A stretch of 64,000 bases of DNA. Source: Vibrio diazotrophicus. Its GTDB lineage: Bacteria > Pseudomonadota > Gammaproteobacteria > Enterobacterales > Vibrionaceae. Location: positions 868,001-932,000 of the forward strand of contig NZ_CP151843.1 of the NCBI RefSeq assembly GCF_038452265.1, read 5' to 3'. Shown here piece after piece: positions 27,312 to 37,087 of this stretch. Within the stretch, counting starts at the first letter, position 1. Each line of letters begins with the position of its first letter. A program made the position numbers and the translations under genes. The notes beneath the pieces are model-generated. The model did no database searches, was not told the origin of the DNA, and worked only from the letters and a program-made list of their open reading frames with translations.

Positions 27312-27944
27312 TCAGTTTGTCATTCCATCTTCTACTTTCAGGTAGTTATAGTAACTAGCCCTGCTTACATTTTGAGCTTTACATGCTGCTGTGACAGTTT
27401 CACCGTTATCAACAAGTAGCTTAACGGTTTTACATCGAATAGCTGTTTGTTCATCAGCGGGTCTTCCTCTATATCGTCCAGCCAATTTCGCTTTTTCAAT
27501 ACCTTGTAGTGTGCGTTTCTGACGTGTTTCATAGTCATCCCTAGCCATAGCGGCACAAAGATCGAGCATGAAATTTGTTAATGCTTGTTGAATTGCTGTA
27601 ACCGATTCAGTAGAGGCTCCATTCAAGACTTGATGAGTCATGACCTGGTCAACGACAACGATATGGACACCTCTAGATTTGATGGATGATTTTAGTGTCT
27701 CCCATAGAGAAAACGGTAGCCTTGATAGACGATCCATATTCTCAATCAAAAGAACATCTCCAGGATCTGAATCACTCAACAATTTATTTAATTCTGGTCT
27801 CTCAGTACTAGTACCTGACAAGTTCTCTTGATAAAAAGTGGCTATTCGAAAATTATGATTCTTAGAGAAGAGCTTTAGTTCGTTTTTAGCACGGCTTGCA
27901 TCTTGTTTTGTCGTTGAAGCTCTCAAGTAGGCTCGAATAATCAT
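27312..27944 (-). CDS. Small serine recombinase (resolvase/invertase type)
   Basis: A 210-residue recombinase with the catalytic serine at position 10 (AYLRASTTKQD), the conserved ENMDRLSRLPF block near residues 68-78, and a long helix leading to a C-terminal helix-turn-helix (TVTAACKAQNVSRASYYNYL). It is intact, in contrast to the neighbouring IS remnants. Such proteins resolve transposon cointegrates or invert segments. No matching res site was identified. The position directly after the IS66 remnant suggests it came with a Tn3-like or similar element whose other parts are gone. Confidence 0.88.
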   Translation of the reverse strand: MIIRAYLRASTTKQDASRAKNELKLFSKNHNFRIATFYQENLSGTSTERPELNKLLSDSDPGDVLLIENMDRLSRLPFSLWETLKSSIKSRGVHIVVVDQVMTHQVLNGASTESVTAIQQALTNFMLDLCAAMARDDYETRQKRTLQGIEKAKLAGRYRGRPADEQTAIRCKTVKLLVDNGETVTAACKAQNVSRASYYNYLKVEDGMTN

Positions 27945-28118
27945 AATATTCTCACATTAATAGAATTTGTTTAATTTAAGGTGTCTATTAAATAATGTCT
28001 ATTTAAAAGTGTCTAATAATTGATTGCAGAATAGAAATAGTATGTAAAATATAGCTATAGTTATAATTTACAATTTTTGATATAGACTTGTTTGCAAATA
28101 AATGCAAAAAGTTCTTTC

Positions 28119-28295
28119 TCAGTTACTATTCAGAGTATTAAGAATGAGATGCCTTCCCATCTGTAAATTTGTAATACAAAAATGATATTTGCTCTGGCTA
28201 CCACCAAATTTAGGGTTAAGTTTTTTAGAAAGAGCATAATCACTGATATGACGAGCAACGATCAGTTTGTCAATATGGTTAGTTTGAGAAATCAT
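28119..28295 (-). CDS. Possible 58-aa small protein or gene fragment
   Basis: A 58-codon frame from ATG 28295 with protein-like composition (it begins MISQTNHIDKLIVARHISDY). I do not recognise it. It lies in an otherwise empty 570-bp stretch between the resolvase and the 370-aa gene, on the same strand as both. It could be a fragment of a larger mobile-element protein. Confidence 0.3.
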   Translation of the reverse strand: MISQTNHIDKLIVARHISDYALSKKLNPKFGGSQSKYHFCITNLQMGRHLILNTLNSN

Positions 28296-28516
28296 AGTCT
28301 GGCTCTAGCTTTCAGACGCAAGCAAAACCGCTTTATTACGCTCTAGCACTCAACCATCACCAGTTGAATTATGCATCTCTTCAAAATGCGCTTACTATTA
28401 TTAAAACCTTACGGAAATAATTATGTAATCAAGAAATAAATATGGCAGCATACAGAACAATACTGCCAAGAGTTTTTCTGACAATCTTTAAATTTAAATA
28501 TGAAGTATCATTAATG

Positions 28517-29629
28517 CTAAATATAACCTTTTGACCTTTCTTTCACTCTATAAGCAATTTTTGATAACGTATAATCTTTTTTCATTCTATCTGGATATTT
28601 TTTCCTAATCATTCGACTCTTGATATAATTATTTTTTATAAACTTTTTATCTGGTTTGAGATCAGATAAAGCAAGTTCACAAAGTTTTGTATAACAATTT
28701 TTAGATTTTGCAAATGAAATCAGTGTATTTACAAGATCTAATGCTGTTTCAATTATGACCTCAAAATCCGTCGATTTCTCAAAAATAGGGGACGAATGAT
28801 CTTTAAAACAACCAAATTTGTACTCTTTGTTTACCTGTATTTCATTGTATTCAAATGTGGTGTAATGCTTTAATAGATATTCAAAAAAATCCGCATATTC
28901 AATATTTGGTTCGATAGCAGCATAGATAGCTTTCTTCGAATTAGCATATTGATTTTGTTTGAATTCAAGCATGTCTTTAGCTGCACGGTCTATCAATATT
29001 TTTGCATTCAAAAATTTTTGCTCGATTGATAAATCACCCCGTAGGGTTAGGTTACTAGATAAAAATGAGGTAAACGTCTCCGTGAGAGTTTGCAGCAGGC
29101 TACAGTGCAATTTATTTTTAAATACACAATCAAAATGAGTTGTTTCAGGGAGATTAACAGGAGTAACGATAAATGTAGTTGTAACCACATTTGTTGCTGT
29201 TGCAAATACTTGCGTAATCAAAAACTTAATTTCTGTACCTAGAAATTCAGCCGAGAATGTTGCTAGAGGATAGCTAAACGTAAGTTTTTGTTTGTGCGAA
29301 ATCTCAACCGTGAGGCTACGAAAACAATCTGAATTTTGAAGATAATGCTCAAGCAGCTCTCCATTCATTAGCTTGTATTCATCTGATGCGTGGTAGCGAC
29401 AAGTAGTAAAGTTTTTCAAGTTCAATAACTGTGCCACAATTTCCTGAACTATATGTTTCTTTGGAGGAGGACCAAGTCGGGTCAAACACTCTCTCGTGTG
29501 ATCGACAAAAAGATCTAACTCTTGTTGATTAAAATTTTCTGTAATGACTGTTGAAAATTTTGAACGAAACTCATCTATATTTGTTGCAATTAAATTTTCT
29601 GTAGATTTCGGAGGCGTTGATCTTGGCAT
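28517..29629 (-). CDS. Unknown 370-aa protein beside tandem-repeat array and Gabija genes
   Basis: A 370-residue soluble protein that I cannot assign to a family. There is no signal peptide or membrane helix. The first half is mixed alpha/beta with segments such as CFRSLTVEISHKQKLTFSY and FLGTEIKFLITQVFATATN. The last 80 residues are lysine/arginine rich (KKFIKNNYIKSRMIRKKYPD), suggesting contact with nucleic acid, which is an inference. The gene is AT rich like its surroundings and reads in the same direction as gajA/gajB beyond the repeat array. A defence or mobile-element role is a guess from location only. Confidence 0.7.
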   Translation of the reverse strand: MPRSTPPKSTENLIATNIDEFRSKFSTVITENFNQQELDLFVDHTRECLTRLGPPPKKHIVQEIVAQLLNLKNFTTCRYHASDEYKLMNGELLEHYLQNSDCFRSLTVEISHKQKLTFSYPLATFSAEFLGTEIKFLITQVFATATNVVTTTFIVTPVNLPETTHFDCVFKNKLHCSLLQTLTETFTSFLSSNLTLRGDLSIEQKFLNAKILIDRAAKDMLEFKQNQYANSKKAIYAAIEPNIEYADFFEYLLKHYTTFEYNEIQVNKEYKFGCFKDHSSPIFEKSTDFEVIIETALDLVNTLISFAKSKNCYTKLCELALSDLKPDKKFIKNNYIKSRMIRKKYPDRMKKDYTLSKIAYRVKERSKGYI

Positions 29630-30600
29630 TTTGTCTATCCATGTTAATTTAACACCAAACGTTATGAAGCCAAATGTTATGTTTGTCGCAGTAGGTAGGT
29701 TATAACGGTTAGTGTTAAAAAATATAAATAAACAAAATTTGTATTTAACAAACTAATATATTGCTGCTTTCGCTTGCGACATATAGCAGAGAAGCTATCT
29801 CTTGTGAACTATACAAGATGTACCTATGTAAAACTCAATTTTATTTAAGTGGAAATTTAAACAAAAGTCAATTAAAAATTTCAAATATGACGTACCCCCC
29901 ACGAAATCTCATTTATTTTCAAACTTATTACTATTTAATTCATAGAAAACTCTCTATTCAACTTTATATACTAATGATTTTCGACAAATAATGAAGAAAA
30001 TGAGTATCTAAATACCTTGTTGATTAACTTGAATAAGATCTAGTTAAATTTAATTATATTTAGCACAAAGTTACTGATTTTTCGGCTTCAGATTAAAGTT
30101 TTAATCTGCCCCCGACCATGCTGATTACATTGCAATTGCTCGCCTGCCTGATTTTGGAACAATAAGGAGTGACTAGGATCACCCCAAGGTTACAAACTAT
30201 ATTGTGTGAAAGCACTATTGCTTTCGAAACCTTTTCTCGACAATACCTAGTTAAACTGACCAAATTATTCAGGTGAATAACCCAATATTTTACGGCTAGA
30301 TTTCATCTTAATGACGACTTCCAGACCAGCTTATCAGTAATACTCAGTTCAATATCTGCCCAAATTGTTCAGGCGAATAACCCAAGATTTCAAGGCTGGA
30401 TTTCACCTTAATGAAACCACCTATAACTGTGTTAAAACAATAAAGATTGCCCGTAGCTCACACCTCATTGTTTCGATAAGTTGAATGTTGAAAGCTATCA
30501 ATCGATACTTTGCGCAGATCTGAATAAAAGTCACCCCTAACGGGCAAGCTATTTTGTATTTTTACTGGTTATTAGTGGCAACCTTATTGTTCTTTCACAT
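29630..30600. other. Non-coding AT-rich region leading into the repeat array
   Basis: No convincing gene; a 76-codon AT-rich frame at 29761-29991 has no coding character. From about 30160 onward it carries diverged copies of sequence also found on the far side of the array: the block around GAATAACCCAAGATTTCAAG (30363-30418) with a weaker copy at 30265-30320, and the pair accttttctcgacaatac / accttttatcgacaatac (30222 and 32737 regions). Confidence 0.5.
30171..30189 (+). repeat. Left copy of 19-bp inverted repeat flanking the array
   Basis: GACTAGGATCACCCCAAGG here is the exact reverse complement of 32705-32723. The two copies face each other across about 2.5 kb that includes the whole tandem array. 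Confidence 0.85.
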
Positions 30601-32562
30601 ATGCTGTCTAAGGAATTGCTGTTGTGTTCGTAACTTCGGTGGTTCAAGTCAGGTATGCATTTTTATCACACAAGATGTCCCGCTTTATTCACCTAAATAA
30701 CCCAAGAAGCCCCACTATTAAACTATGAGTATGGCTACTATGCTGTCGAAGGAACTGCTGCTGTATTCGTAACTTCGGTGGTTCAAGTCAGGTATGTATT
30801 TTTATCACACAAGATGTCCCGTTTTATTCAGTTGAATAACCCAAGAAGCCCCACTATTAAACAATGAGTATGGCTACTATGCTGTCGAAGGATTTGCTGC
30901 TGTATTCGTAACTTCTGTAGTTCAAGTCAGGTATGCATTTTTATCACACAAGATGTCCCGCTTTATTTAGTTGAATAACCCAAGAAGCCCCACTATTAAA
31001 CAATGAGTATGGCTACTATGCTGTCGAAGGAATTGCTGCTGTATTCGTAGCTTCTGTAGTTTAGGTAAGACATCTATCTTCATCACACAAGATGCCCCGC
31101 TTTATTCAGTTGAATAACCCAAGAAGCCCCACTATTAAACAATGAGTATGGCTACTATGCTGTCGAAGGGGTTGTTGCTGTATTCGTAACTTCGGTGGTT
31201 CAAGTCAGGTATGCATTTTTATCGCACAAGATGTCCCGTTTTATTCAGTTGAATAACCCAAGAAGCCCCACTATTAAACAATGAGTATGGATACTATGCT
31301 GTCGAAGGAATTGCTGCTGTATTCGTAACTTCTGTAGTTCAGGTAAGGTATCCATTTTCATCACACAAGATCTTCATCCCCTACTGGACGATAAGTACGG
31401 TTACTATGCTGTCGAAGGGGTTGTTGTTGTATTCGTAACTTCGGTGATTCAAGTCAGGTATGCATTTTTATCACACAAGATGTCCCGCTTTATTTAGTTG
31501 AATAACCCAAGAAGCCCCACTATTAAACAATGAGTATGGCTACTATGTTGTCGAAGGGGTTATTGTTGTATTCGTAACTTCGGTGGTTCAAGTCAGGTAT
31601 GCATTTTTATCGCACAAGATGTCCCGCTTTATTTAGTTGAATAACCCAAGAAGCCCCACTATTAAGCAATGAGTATGGCTACTATGTTGTCGAAGGGGTT
31701 ATTGTTGTATTCGTAACTTCGGTGGTTCAAGTCAGGTATGCATTTTTATCGCACAAGATGTCCCGCTTTATTTAGTTGAATAACCCAAGAAGCCCCACTA
31801 TTAAGCAATGAGTATGGCTACTATGTTGTCGAAGGGGTTATTGTTGTATTCGTAACTTCGGTGGTTCAAGTCAGGTATGCATTTTTATCGCACAAGATGT
31901 CCCGCTTTATTTAGTTGAATAACCCAAGAAGCCCCACTATTAAGCAATGAGTATGGCTACTATGTTGTCGAAGGGGTTATTGTTGTATTCGTAACTTCGG
32001 TGGTTCAAGTCAGGTATGCATTTTTATCGCACAAGATGTCCCGCTTTATTTAGTTGAATAACCCAAGAAGCCCCACTATTAAGCAATGAGTATGGCTACT
32101 ATGTTGTCGAAGGGGTTATTGTTGTATTCGTAACTTCGGTGGTTCAAGTCAGGTATGCATTTTTATCGCACAAGATGTCCCGCTTTATTTAGTTGAATAA
32201 CCCAAGAAGCCCCACTATTAAGCAATGAGTATGGCTACTATGTTGTCGAAGGGGTTATTGTTGTATTCGTAACTTCGGTGGTTCAAGTCAGGTATGCATT
32301 TTTATCGCACAAGATGTCCCGCTTTATTTAGTTGAATAACCCAAGAAGCCCCACTATTAAGCAATGAGTATGGCTACTATGTTGTCGAAGGGGTTATTGT
32401 TGTATTCGTAACTTCGGTGGTTCAAGTCAGGTATGCATTTTTATCGCACAAGATGTCCCGCTTTATTTAGTTGAATAACCCAAGAAGCCCCACTATTAAG
32501 CAATGAGTATGGCTACTATGTTGTCGAAGGGGTTATTGTTGTATTCGTAACTTCGGTGGTTC
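30601..32562. repeat. Array of 139-bp tandem repeats (about 14-15 copies)
   Basis: The marker cccaagaagc recurs at 30701, 30840, 30979, 31118, 31257, 31506, 31645, 31784, 31923, 32062, 32201, 32340 and 32479. All steps are exactly 139 bp except one of 249 (a diverged unit followed by a unit 29 bp short). The left five units vary by several bases; the right seven are nearly identical, a sign of recent amplification or homogenisation. There are no spacers, so it is not CRISPR. The length is not a multiple of three and no frame runs through. Each unit has GGGGTTATT and AATAACCC segments able to pair, so a structured RNA is possible. Confidence 0.95.
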
Positions 32563-32704
32563 ATGTGCAGGAACAATAACTGACGTTCAGCAATGCTAAG
32601 CTAATTCTCCAGCCCAAATTATTCAGTTGAATAACCCAAGATTTCAAGGCTGGATTTCATCTTAATGGTGACTTCCGACTGTGCAGGAACAATAAAGTTT
32701 ATAT

Positions 32705-32723
32705 CCTTGGGGTGATCCTAGTC
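32705..32723 (-). repeat. Right copy of 19-bp inverted repeat flanking the array
   Basis: CCTTGGGGTGATCCTAGTC, exact inverse of 30171-30189. It lies between the array and the 3' end of gajB. Confidence 0.85.
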
Positions 32724-32891
32724 CCCCCTTACCACACCTTTTATCGACAATACTCAGTTATGTTCTGACTTATTTTTGGACAATTGTGAGTTACGACCCA
32801 TAGCGCATTCTGATTTTTCGGATTACTTCTAGTAGTGCAACCATACAACCAGTCTACATGTGGCTAGCCAAATGCCCTAATCCACTACACA

Positions 32892-34649
32892 TCAAACAAT
32901 AGTAAATCCAAGCGACTCTAATTGCTTCCTTTCTGGCGGCTTCAGAGTTTTTACAGCCCAAATAAGAAGTTCTCTTGGCCTTGATGATGCTACGTAAGCA
33001 AATCTGGCAGCCTCGCTCTCAGGATCTTTGAGCCAATCTTTCCAATGAGAGTCACCTCCAGAGCGAGAAGAGGATATAACTATAGTGGCACTGTGAGTTT
33101 CTCCTTTCGCCCCATGAATCGTTCTTTTTGCAAACTGGAACGATGGCTTGTTAGTGACAGCCAATGACGAAGCGACTTCAAGTTTGGAAGAACCAGACGG
33201 CGATATTAAGTTTACGCTTTCCAATGGAGTTAATATGCTTGCAATACCTTCAGGACAAAAACTCTGCTTTGGGAGAGAGCGAATCAAAATTTTTGCATCC
33301 TTTGTCCAGCCTGACCATTCAACGTCAACCTTTTGTAAGCCATTGTCAATCAAGAAGCTTAATGAATTATTTAAAAATTTTCGCCAAGAGAGATTTGAAG
33401 AAATAGATTGAGGGCAATTGAAGCTGTTTGGTTTGCACGTTTCTTTTAAATGAAAACGAAGAAACTCTGAGAATTTCAATAATGATTGATTGAGCCTTTC
33501 CATATCTTGTGGATTGTATAGCTTAATAGCTAGGGCCAGATTCTGGATGTGAGTTGGTTTGTCGACTGACGTTTGGAATTTATTGAGTGTAGAGTGCCCT
33601 CTAGATACGACCACCGTATTGTTGAAACCATTACATTTTTCATCAAAAGTTTCTATTAGTTCCGTAGGGCAATTATTATACTGAAGCACCAAGCACCTTG
33701 GTTTAAGCCAGCTCATATTTCCAATTATATTCCCACGACCAGTGAGCTTCCCACAAAGACTAACTATGTTTTGACAACTTCTAAAATTTCGTGTCAATTG
33801 CAAACGGGCAAAGTTGTTATCCTTTACGAAATCTTTAACTTTAGCTGGGTCAACATCTCTAAATCCATAGATTGCTTGATGAAGATCTCCTACAAAGTGA
33901 AGTTTTGCTCCATTATCAGCAAGCGTCTGAAAGATTAGAAGTTGTTCTTCTGATAGGTCCTGACATTCATCTATAATGAACAGTGGGTACCGCCTAACTA
34001 ACAATTCGACGAAGTTCTGATATTTTTTATTTGTAAGCACTTCTAAAGCCAAGCACTCGACATCTCTGTAGGTTGCAAATCCTCCCTGAAGCATTCTAAC
34101 TTTGGCTTGAATAAAATCTTCAACCTGCCAATCACTTAGTGGTAGAGCGCCTAGCGTTTTATCTAAAATAGAATCGCCTGAATCAAATATTAGCTTATTA
34201 TTTTTTAAGTCAAGCGAATAGCGATTTGCGTATATATGTCCTCTTTGGGCGTATGAGTATTTTGTTCGATAGCCAATATGTGTTGTAGGCTCGATTATAC
34301 GAATAGATGCATCACCGCCTTCCCCAACATACTTTGTTAGCTCTGTTGATAGAGGAGAAACGATGTTTTTGTAGATAAAGCTATCAAATGTACCTAAAAA
34401 ATGAGGAAACATACCTCGGCCAAAGGGCATATACTTAGATACCCTGATTGTTAATTCATCAGTTGCACTGTTGGCAAATGAAAGTGCGGCGAGACCTCCG
34501 GGTTTCTTCTTCCAAGAGCTGACTTCCTTGGCTACTTTCGCTGCAACCACTTCGGTTTTGCCACTTCCTGGGCAAGCTTCTAAAAAAGTATGCTCTTCAA
34601 TACTTGAATTCACATAATTAAGCTGCTCGTCGCTAAACTCGACTTCCAT
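32892..34649 (-). CDS. gajB: GajB-like UvrD/PcrA-family helicase of a Gabija system
   Basis: A 585-residue SF1 helicase. ATG 34649 is chosen because it overlaps the gajA stop as ATGA and has GGAGGAG just upstream. A longer frame to 34685 lacks support. Motifs are motif I EACPGSGKT (residues 24-32), motif II FIIDECQD (224-231), motif III GDLHQAIYGFRD (254-265), motif IV LTRNFRSCQN, motif V TIHGAKGETHSAT and motif VI YVASSRPRELL. In Gabija the helicase works with GajA to block phage after nucleotide pools or DNA ends change. The gene pair order and overlap match that system. Confidence 0.9.
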   Translation of the reverse strand: MEVEFSDEQLNYVNSSIEEHTFLEACPGSGKTEVVAAKVAKEVSSWKKKPGGLAALSFANSATDELTIRVSKYMPFGRGMFPHFLGTFDSFIYKNIVSPLSTELTKYVGEGGDASIRIIEPTTHIGYRTKYSYAQRGHIYANRYSLDLKNNKLIFDSGDSILDKTLGALPLSDWQVEDFIQAKVRMLQGGFATYRDVECLALEVLTNKKYQNFVELLVRRYPLFIIDECQDLSEEQLLIFQTLADNGAKLHFVGDLHQAIYGFRDVDPAKVKDFVKDNNFARLQLTRNFRSCQNIVSLCGKLTGRGNIIGNMSWLKPRCLVLQYNNCPTELIETFDEKCNGFNNTVVVSRGHSTLNKFQTSVDKPTHIQNLALAIKLYNPQDMERLNQSLLKFSEFLRFHLKETCKPNSFNCPQSISSNLSWRKFLNNSLSFLIDNGLQKVDVEWSGWTKDAKILIRSLPKQSFCPEGIASILTPLESVNLISPSGSSKLEVASSLAVTNKPSFQFAKRTIHGAKGETHSATIVISSSRSGGDSHWKDWLKDPESEAARFAYVASSRPRELLIWAVKTLKPPERKQLESLGFTIV

Positions 34650-36595
34650 CACTCCTCCTCTTCGAAATCTACCGATGAAGCCCACATAATTGCTTTTTTG
34701 ATATATTCAGGAACAGAAAAATCATATCCATTTAACTGGATTCTGTTGGTCAACACTTGGGCAAATAGCCCTTTTCCAATATTGTCGTCATCAATTTTCT
34801 TCAGGATTTTGTGAGCGGCCTCGGCAACCTCACGTGGTTGCTTCTTAGTCCAATCTTGCTTCGACATTTCCGTAAATTCTGTAATTACTGTACTTTTTCC
34901 CTTAGTAGGCTCTGGCCATAGAGAAGCAATAATTTCGGACATTAGAGATGCATTGTTGCCCTCCATGGCTAAGTCATATTCTAGTGTCTTGTATTTACTG
35001 ACATAAAGGCGTGAATTAGTTGATTTGTTGATACAACTTACGAGATCAATGGCATGGTTGGTACCTTTATGCATATTCCCCTCGTAAGGAAGGAAATCTT
35101 CGCTTACCTCTTTTTGCTCCCCATCTTTTTCTGGGTCAGGTACTTGTTTCTTTATAGTTTTTGGTGGATCTCGGTCAGTTATTCCGGCACACCTAACCGG
35201 AATACTCTCTGCATAAGCTGCTTCTTCGGTATCATCTGACTTAGAAACGTTACAATATAGTTGCATAAAATGCTTAAAGTAGATCCCATTGAGGTTAATC
35301 GTGGAGATCCCTAAGTCTTCAAGATTCTTTTGCCCTTCTTTCTGTTCTTTTAGAACTATTTTTGCCAAAGTCGGAATAATCATTTGTTCAGCAATCCCTT
35401 CGACAAGGATTACACCACTAGAAAATAATAAATTAGACTTTGTTACATCGAGCCAACGGTTGATGAATTGGCTGCTTGATTCCGGTAACCCGCAGGTTCG
35501 CAACGGTGTCGCTACCGGAGTTGGTGATTTCGACAGATGAATGATCGACTCAAGATCAACTGATGAAGCTAAAACTGTTGAGTGCGTAGTTACAATGACT
35601 TGAACGTTTTCGTTTTGTTTTGCTACTGACTTTAGGTGATTTAACAGCCTAATTTGCAATTGTGGATGTAAATGTGCTTCTGGTTCCTCGATAAGCAGTA
35701 ACTTAAATAGAGGTTGTTCTTCGTCCTCATCATCTAACGTAAGCTCAGCCATAATTGAAGCTATGTAAAGTAGATTGTTATAACCCAAACTATTTTGGCT
35801 AAGGTCACGAAACAGTAACTGGTCCTCTACAGACAGGTCAGGAAAGAACATTAAAGTTAGACTTTCTGCAATTTTTGTAAAATCGCTTTCTGCAAACTGA
35901 ATACTGGTTTTTTGCCCGAAGTGATGCCCGATAGCTTTCGTCAGGTTATCCGTTATGAGCTTATTGGCATCCTTAATACTCAATTTGTCATCAGTAGCTA
36001 AAGATTCGTTAAAGTTTTTTAAGCTTGCTTCAAGAGGATGTAACTCCCCATCTTCTCTACACTGTTTTAGTTGCTTACGATTCAGAGCCTTGAGAAGTTT
36101 GGATAGTCTAGACTGACGGCCATTCGACAATTTTGACTCAGCATCCCTTAGCGGTGGTAAGTAAATACATTGGACTAGGTCCAATAGCTCAGGGTCAAAT
36201 TGGGAACTCTTTGCAATACCTCCCCATATGACTTTTTTAAACCGACCTCGAATTTCCTTGTTTTCAACTTGTAAGTTTAATAGTGCTGTATCGGAAGCTC
36301 CTACCCATGGTAGAAAGGCCACTTTGTCTTTTACATCCAGCCCATCAAATTCAGCACAAATAGATAAAGATGTTGCGGTCTTTCCTTCAGCCAAAAACGG
36401 GCTGAAAAAGTCATCACTAGTTACGCTATATCTACCTGATTCAGAATCATGAAATAGTTGCCTAATTGCGCTTATGACAGCGGTTTTTCCCGCTCCGTTT
36501 TCACCGACTATCACGTTTAACCCATCAGTTAGTTGGATATTAAACTCTTTGCCAAAACACCGGTAACCTTCAGCTTTTAAGTTACTTAAATACAT
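34649..36595 (-). CDS. gajA: GajA-like OLD-family ATPase/TOPRIM nuclease of a Gabija system
   Basis: A 648-residue protein with an ABC-type ATPase and TOPRIM nuclease. Walker A is GENGAGKT (31-38), a signature-like region LSQNSLGYNN lies at 265-274, Walker B is LLIEEPEAHLHP (300-311) and the switch His is in TTHST (336-340). The TOPRIM part starts with ILVEGIAEQ (396-404, metal Glu399) and has TDRD at 473-476. This architecture is OLD class 2. Followed by an overlapping UvrD-like helicase gene, it defines Gabija, where GajA tetramers nick DNA and are held off by nucleotides. All key residues appear intact. Confidence 0.92.
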   Translation of the reverse strand: MYLSNLKAEGYRCFGKEFNIQLTDGLNVIVGENGAGKTAVISAIRQLFHDSESGRYSVTSDDFFSPFLAEGKTATSLSICAEFDGLDVKDKVAFLPWVGASDTALLNLQVENKEIRGRFKKVIWGGIAKSSQFDPELLDLVQCIYLPPLRDAESKLSNGRQSRLSKLLKALNRKQLKQCREDGELHPLEASLKNFNESLATDDKLSIKDANKLITDNLTKAIGHHFGQKTSIQFAESDFTKIAESLTLMFFPDLSVEDQLLFRDLSQNSLGYNNLLYIASIMAELTLDDEDEEQPLFKLLLIEEPEAHLHPQLQIRLLNHLKSVAKQNENVQVIVTTHSTVLASSVDLESIIHLSKSPTPVATPLRTCGLPESSSQFINRWLDVTKSNLLFSSGVILVEGIAEQMIIPTLAKIVLKEQKEGQKNLEDLGISTINLNGIYFKHFMQLYCNVSKSDDTEEAAYAESIPVRCAGITDRDPPKTIKKQVPDPEKDGEQKEVSEDFLPYEGNMHKGTNHAIDLVSCINKSTNSRLYVSKYKTLEYDLAMEGNNASLMSEIIASLWPEPTKGKSTVITEFTEMSKQDWTKKQPREVAEAAHKILKKIDDDNIGKGLFAQVLTNRIQLNGYDFSVPEYIKKAIMWASSVDFEEEE

Positions 36596-37087
36596 GCCTT
36601 ACCCTACCTACTTGAATAGACATATTCTAACTGTTTGATATGGGTTGGGTAACTCTGTATGTAACTTACTTGAGTGACTTAGCTAACACTATTCATGTAC
36701 CGTGCAGACTTTAATAGTTCTAACAGGAGGTATGCACGTGTCACTTTGCATAACCTTTACTAAGGCAAGCTAGCGAAAAAGCAATGTGAATGATCTTTTA
36801 CTATAAATAACAATGGGGCATTTTTTGTTTAGCCGATAGTCCCGTAAATCGGAGCTGGACAATTATCAGTCAGCGCTTTTACTAAATTATAAAACCATCA
36901 ATAACCACAGGTATTGCAAATAATATTGGTTTAGGTGCGCACCATCTCGCCTCATGGTAAATAAAATTATTTAGATTTCAGGCGTTAATGGTAATTCTCT
37001 AGTGTAACATTCATATGATTTCAACTTTTAATATGATGAAATCATATTAAATGCAACAAGATGCACTAAAGTCTATTTTTCAGGGAA
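36596..37087. other. 490-bp gap upstream of gajA
   Basis: No gene recognised. It should contain the gajA promoter (minus strand). Near its right end, ATATGATTTCA (37013-37023) and TGAAATCATAT (37037-37047) form a perfect 11-bp inverted repeat with a 13-bp spacer, 40 bp before the 108-aa frame. Confidence 0.5.

Noticed and set aside
28169..28179. Another TTGTAATACAA operator
   Set aside because: Perfect match but it lies inside the 58-codon frame in the accessory region, with no target promoter. Taken as chance.
29761..29991. A 76-aa gene before the repeat array
   Set aside because: Composition is that of AT-rich non-coding DNA, without recognisable motif or ribosome-binding site.
30601..32562. 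CRISPR array
   Set aside because: Repeats of 139 bp are contiguous with no unique spacers between them, and no cas genes are near.
30601..32562. Integron attC cassette array
   Set aside because: No cassette genes between repeats, and no integrase core-site pairs were found in the units.
34649..34685. Start of gajB at 34685
   Set aside because: ATG 34649 has a strong GGAGGAG site and the usual ATGA overlap; the upstream codons only repeat the gajA end in another frame.
28517..36595. Retron or DRT-type defence using the array as ncRNA
   Set aside because: No reverse transcriptase lies next to the array. The only one in the window belongs to the group II intron more than 7 kb away.
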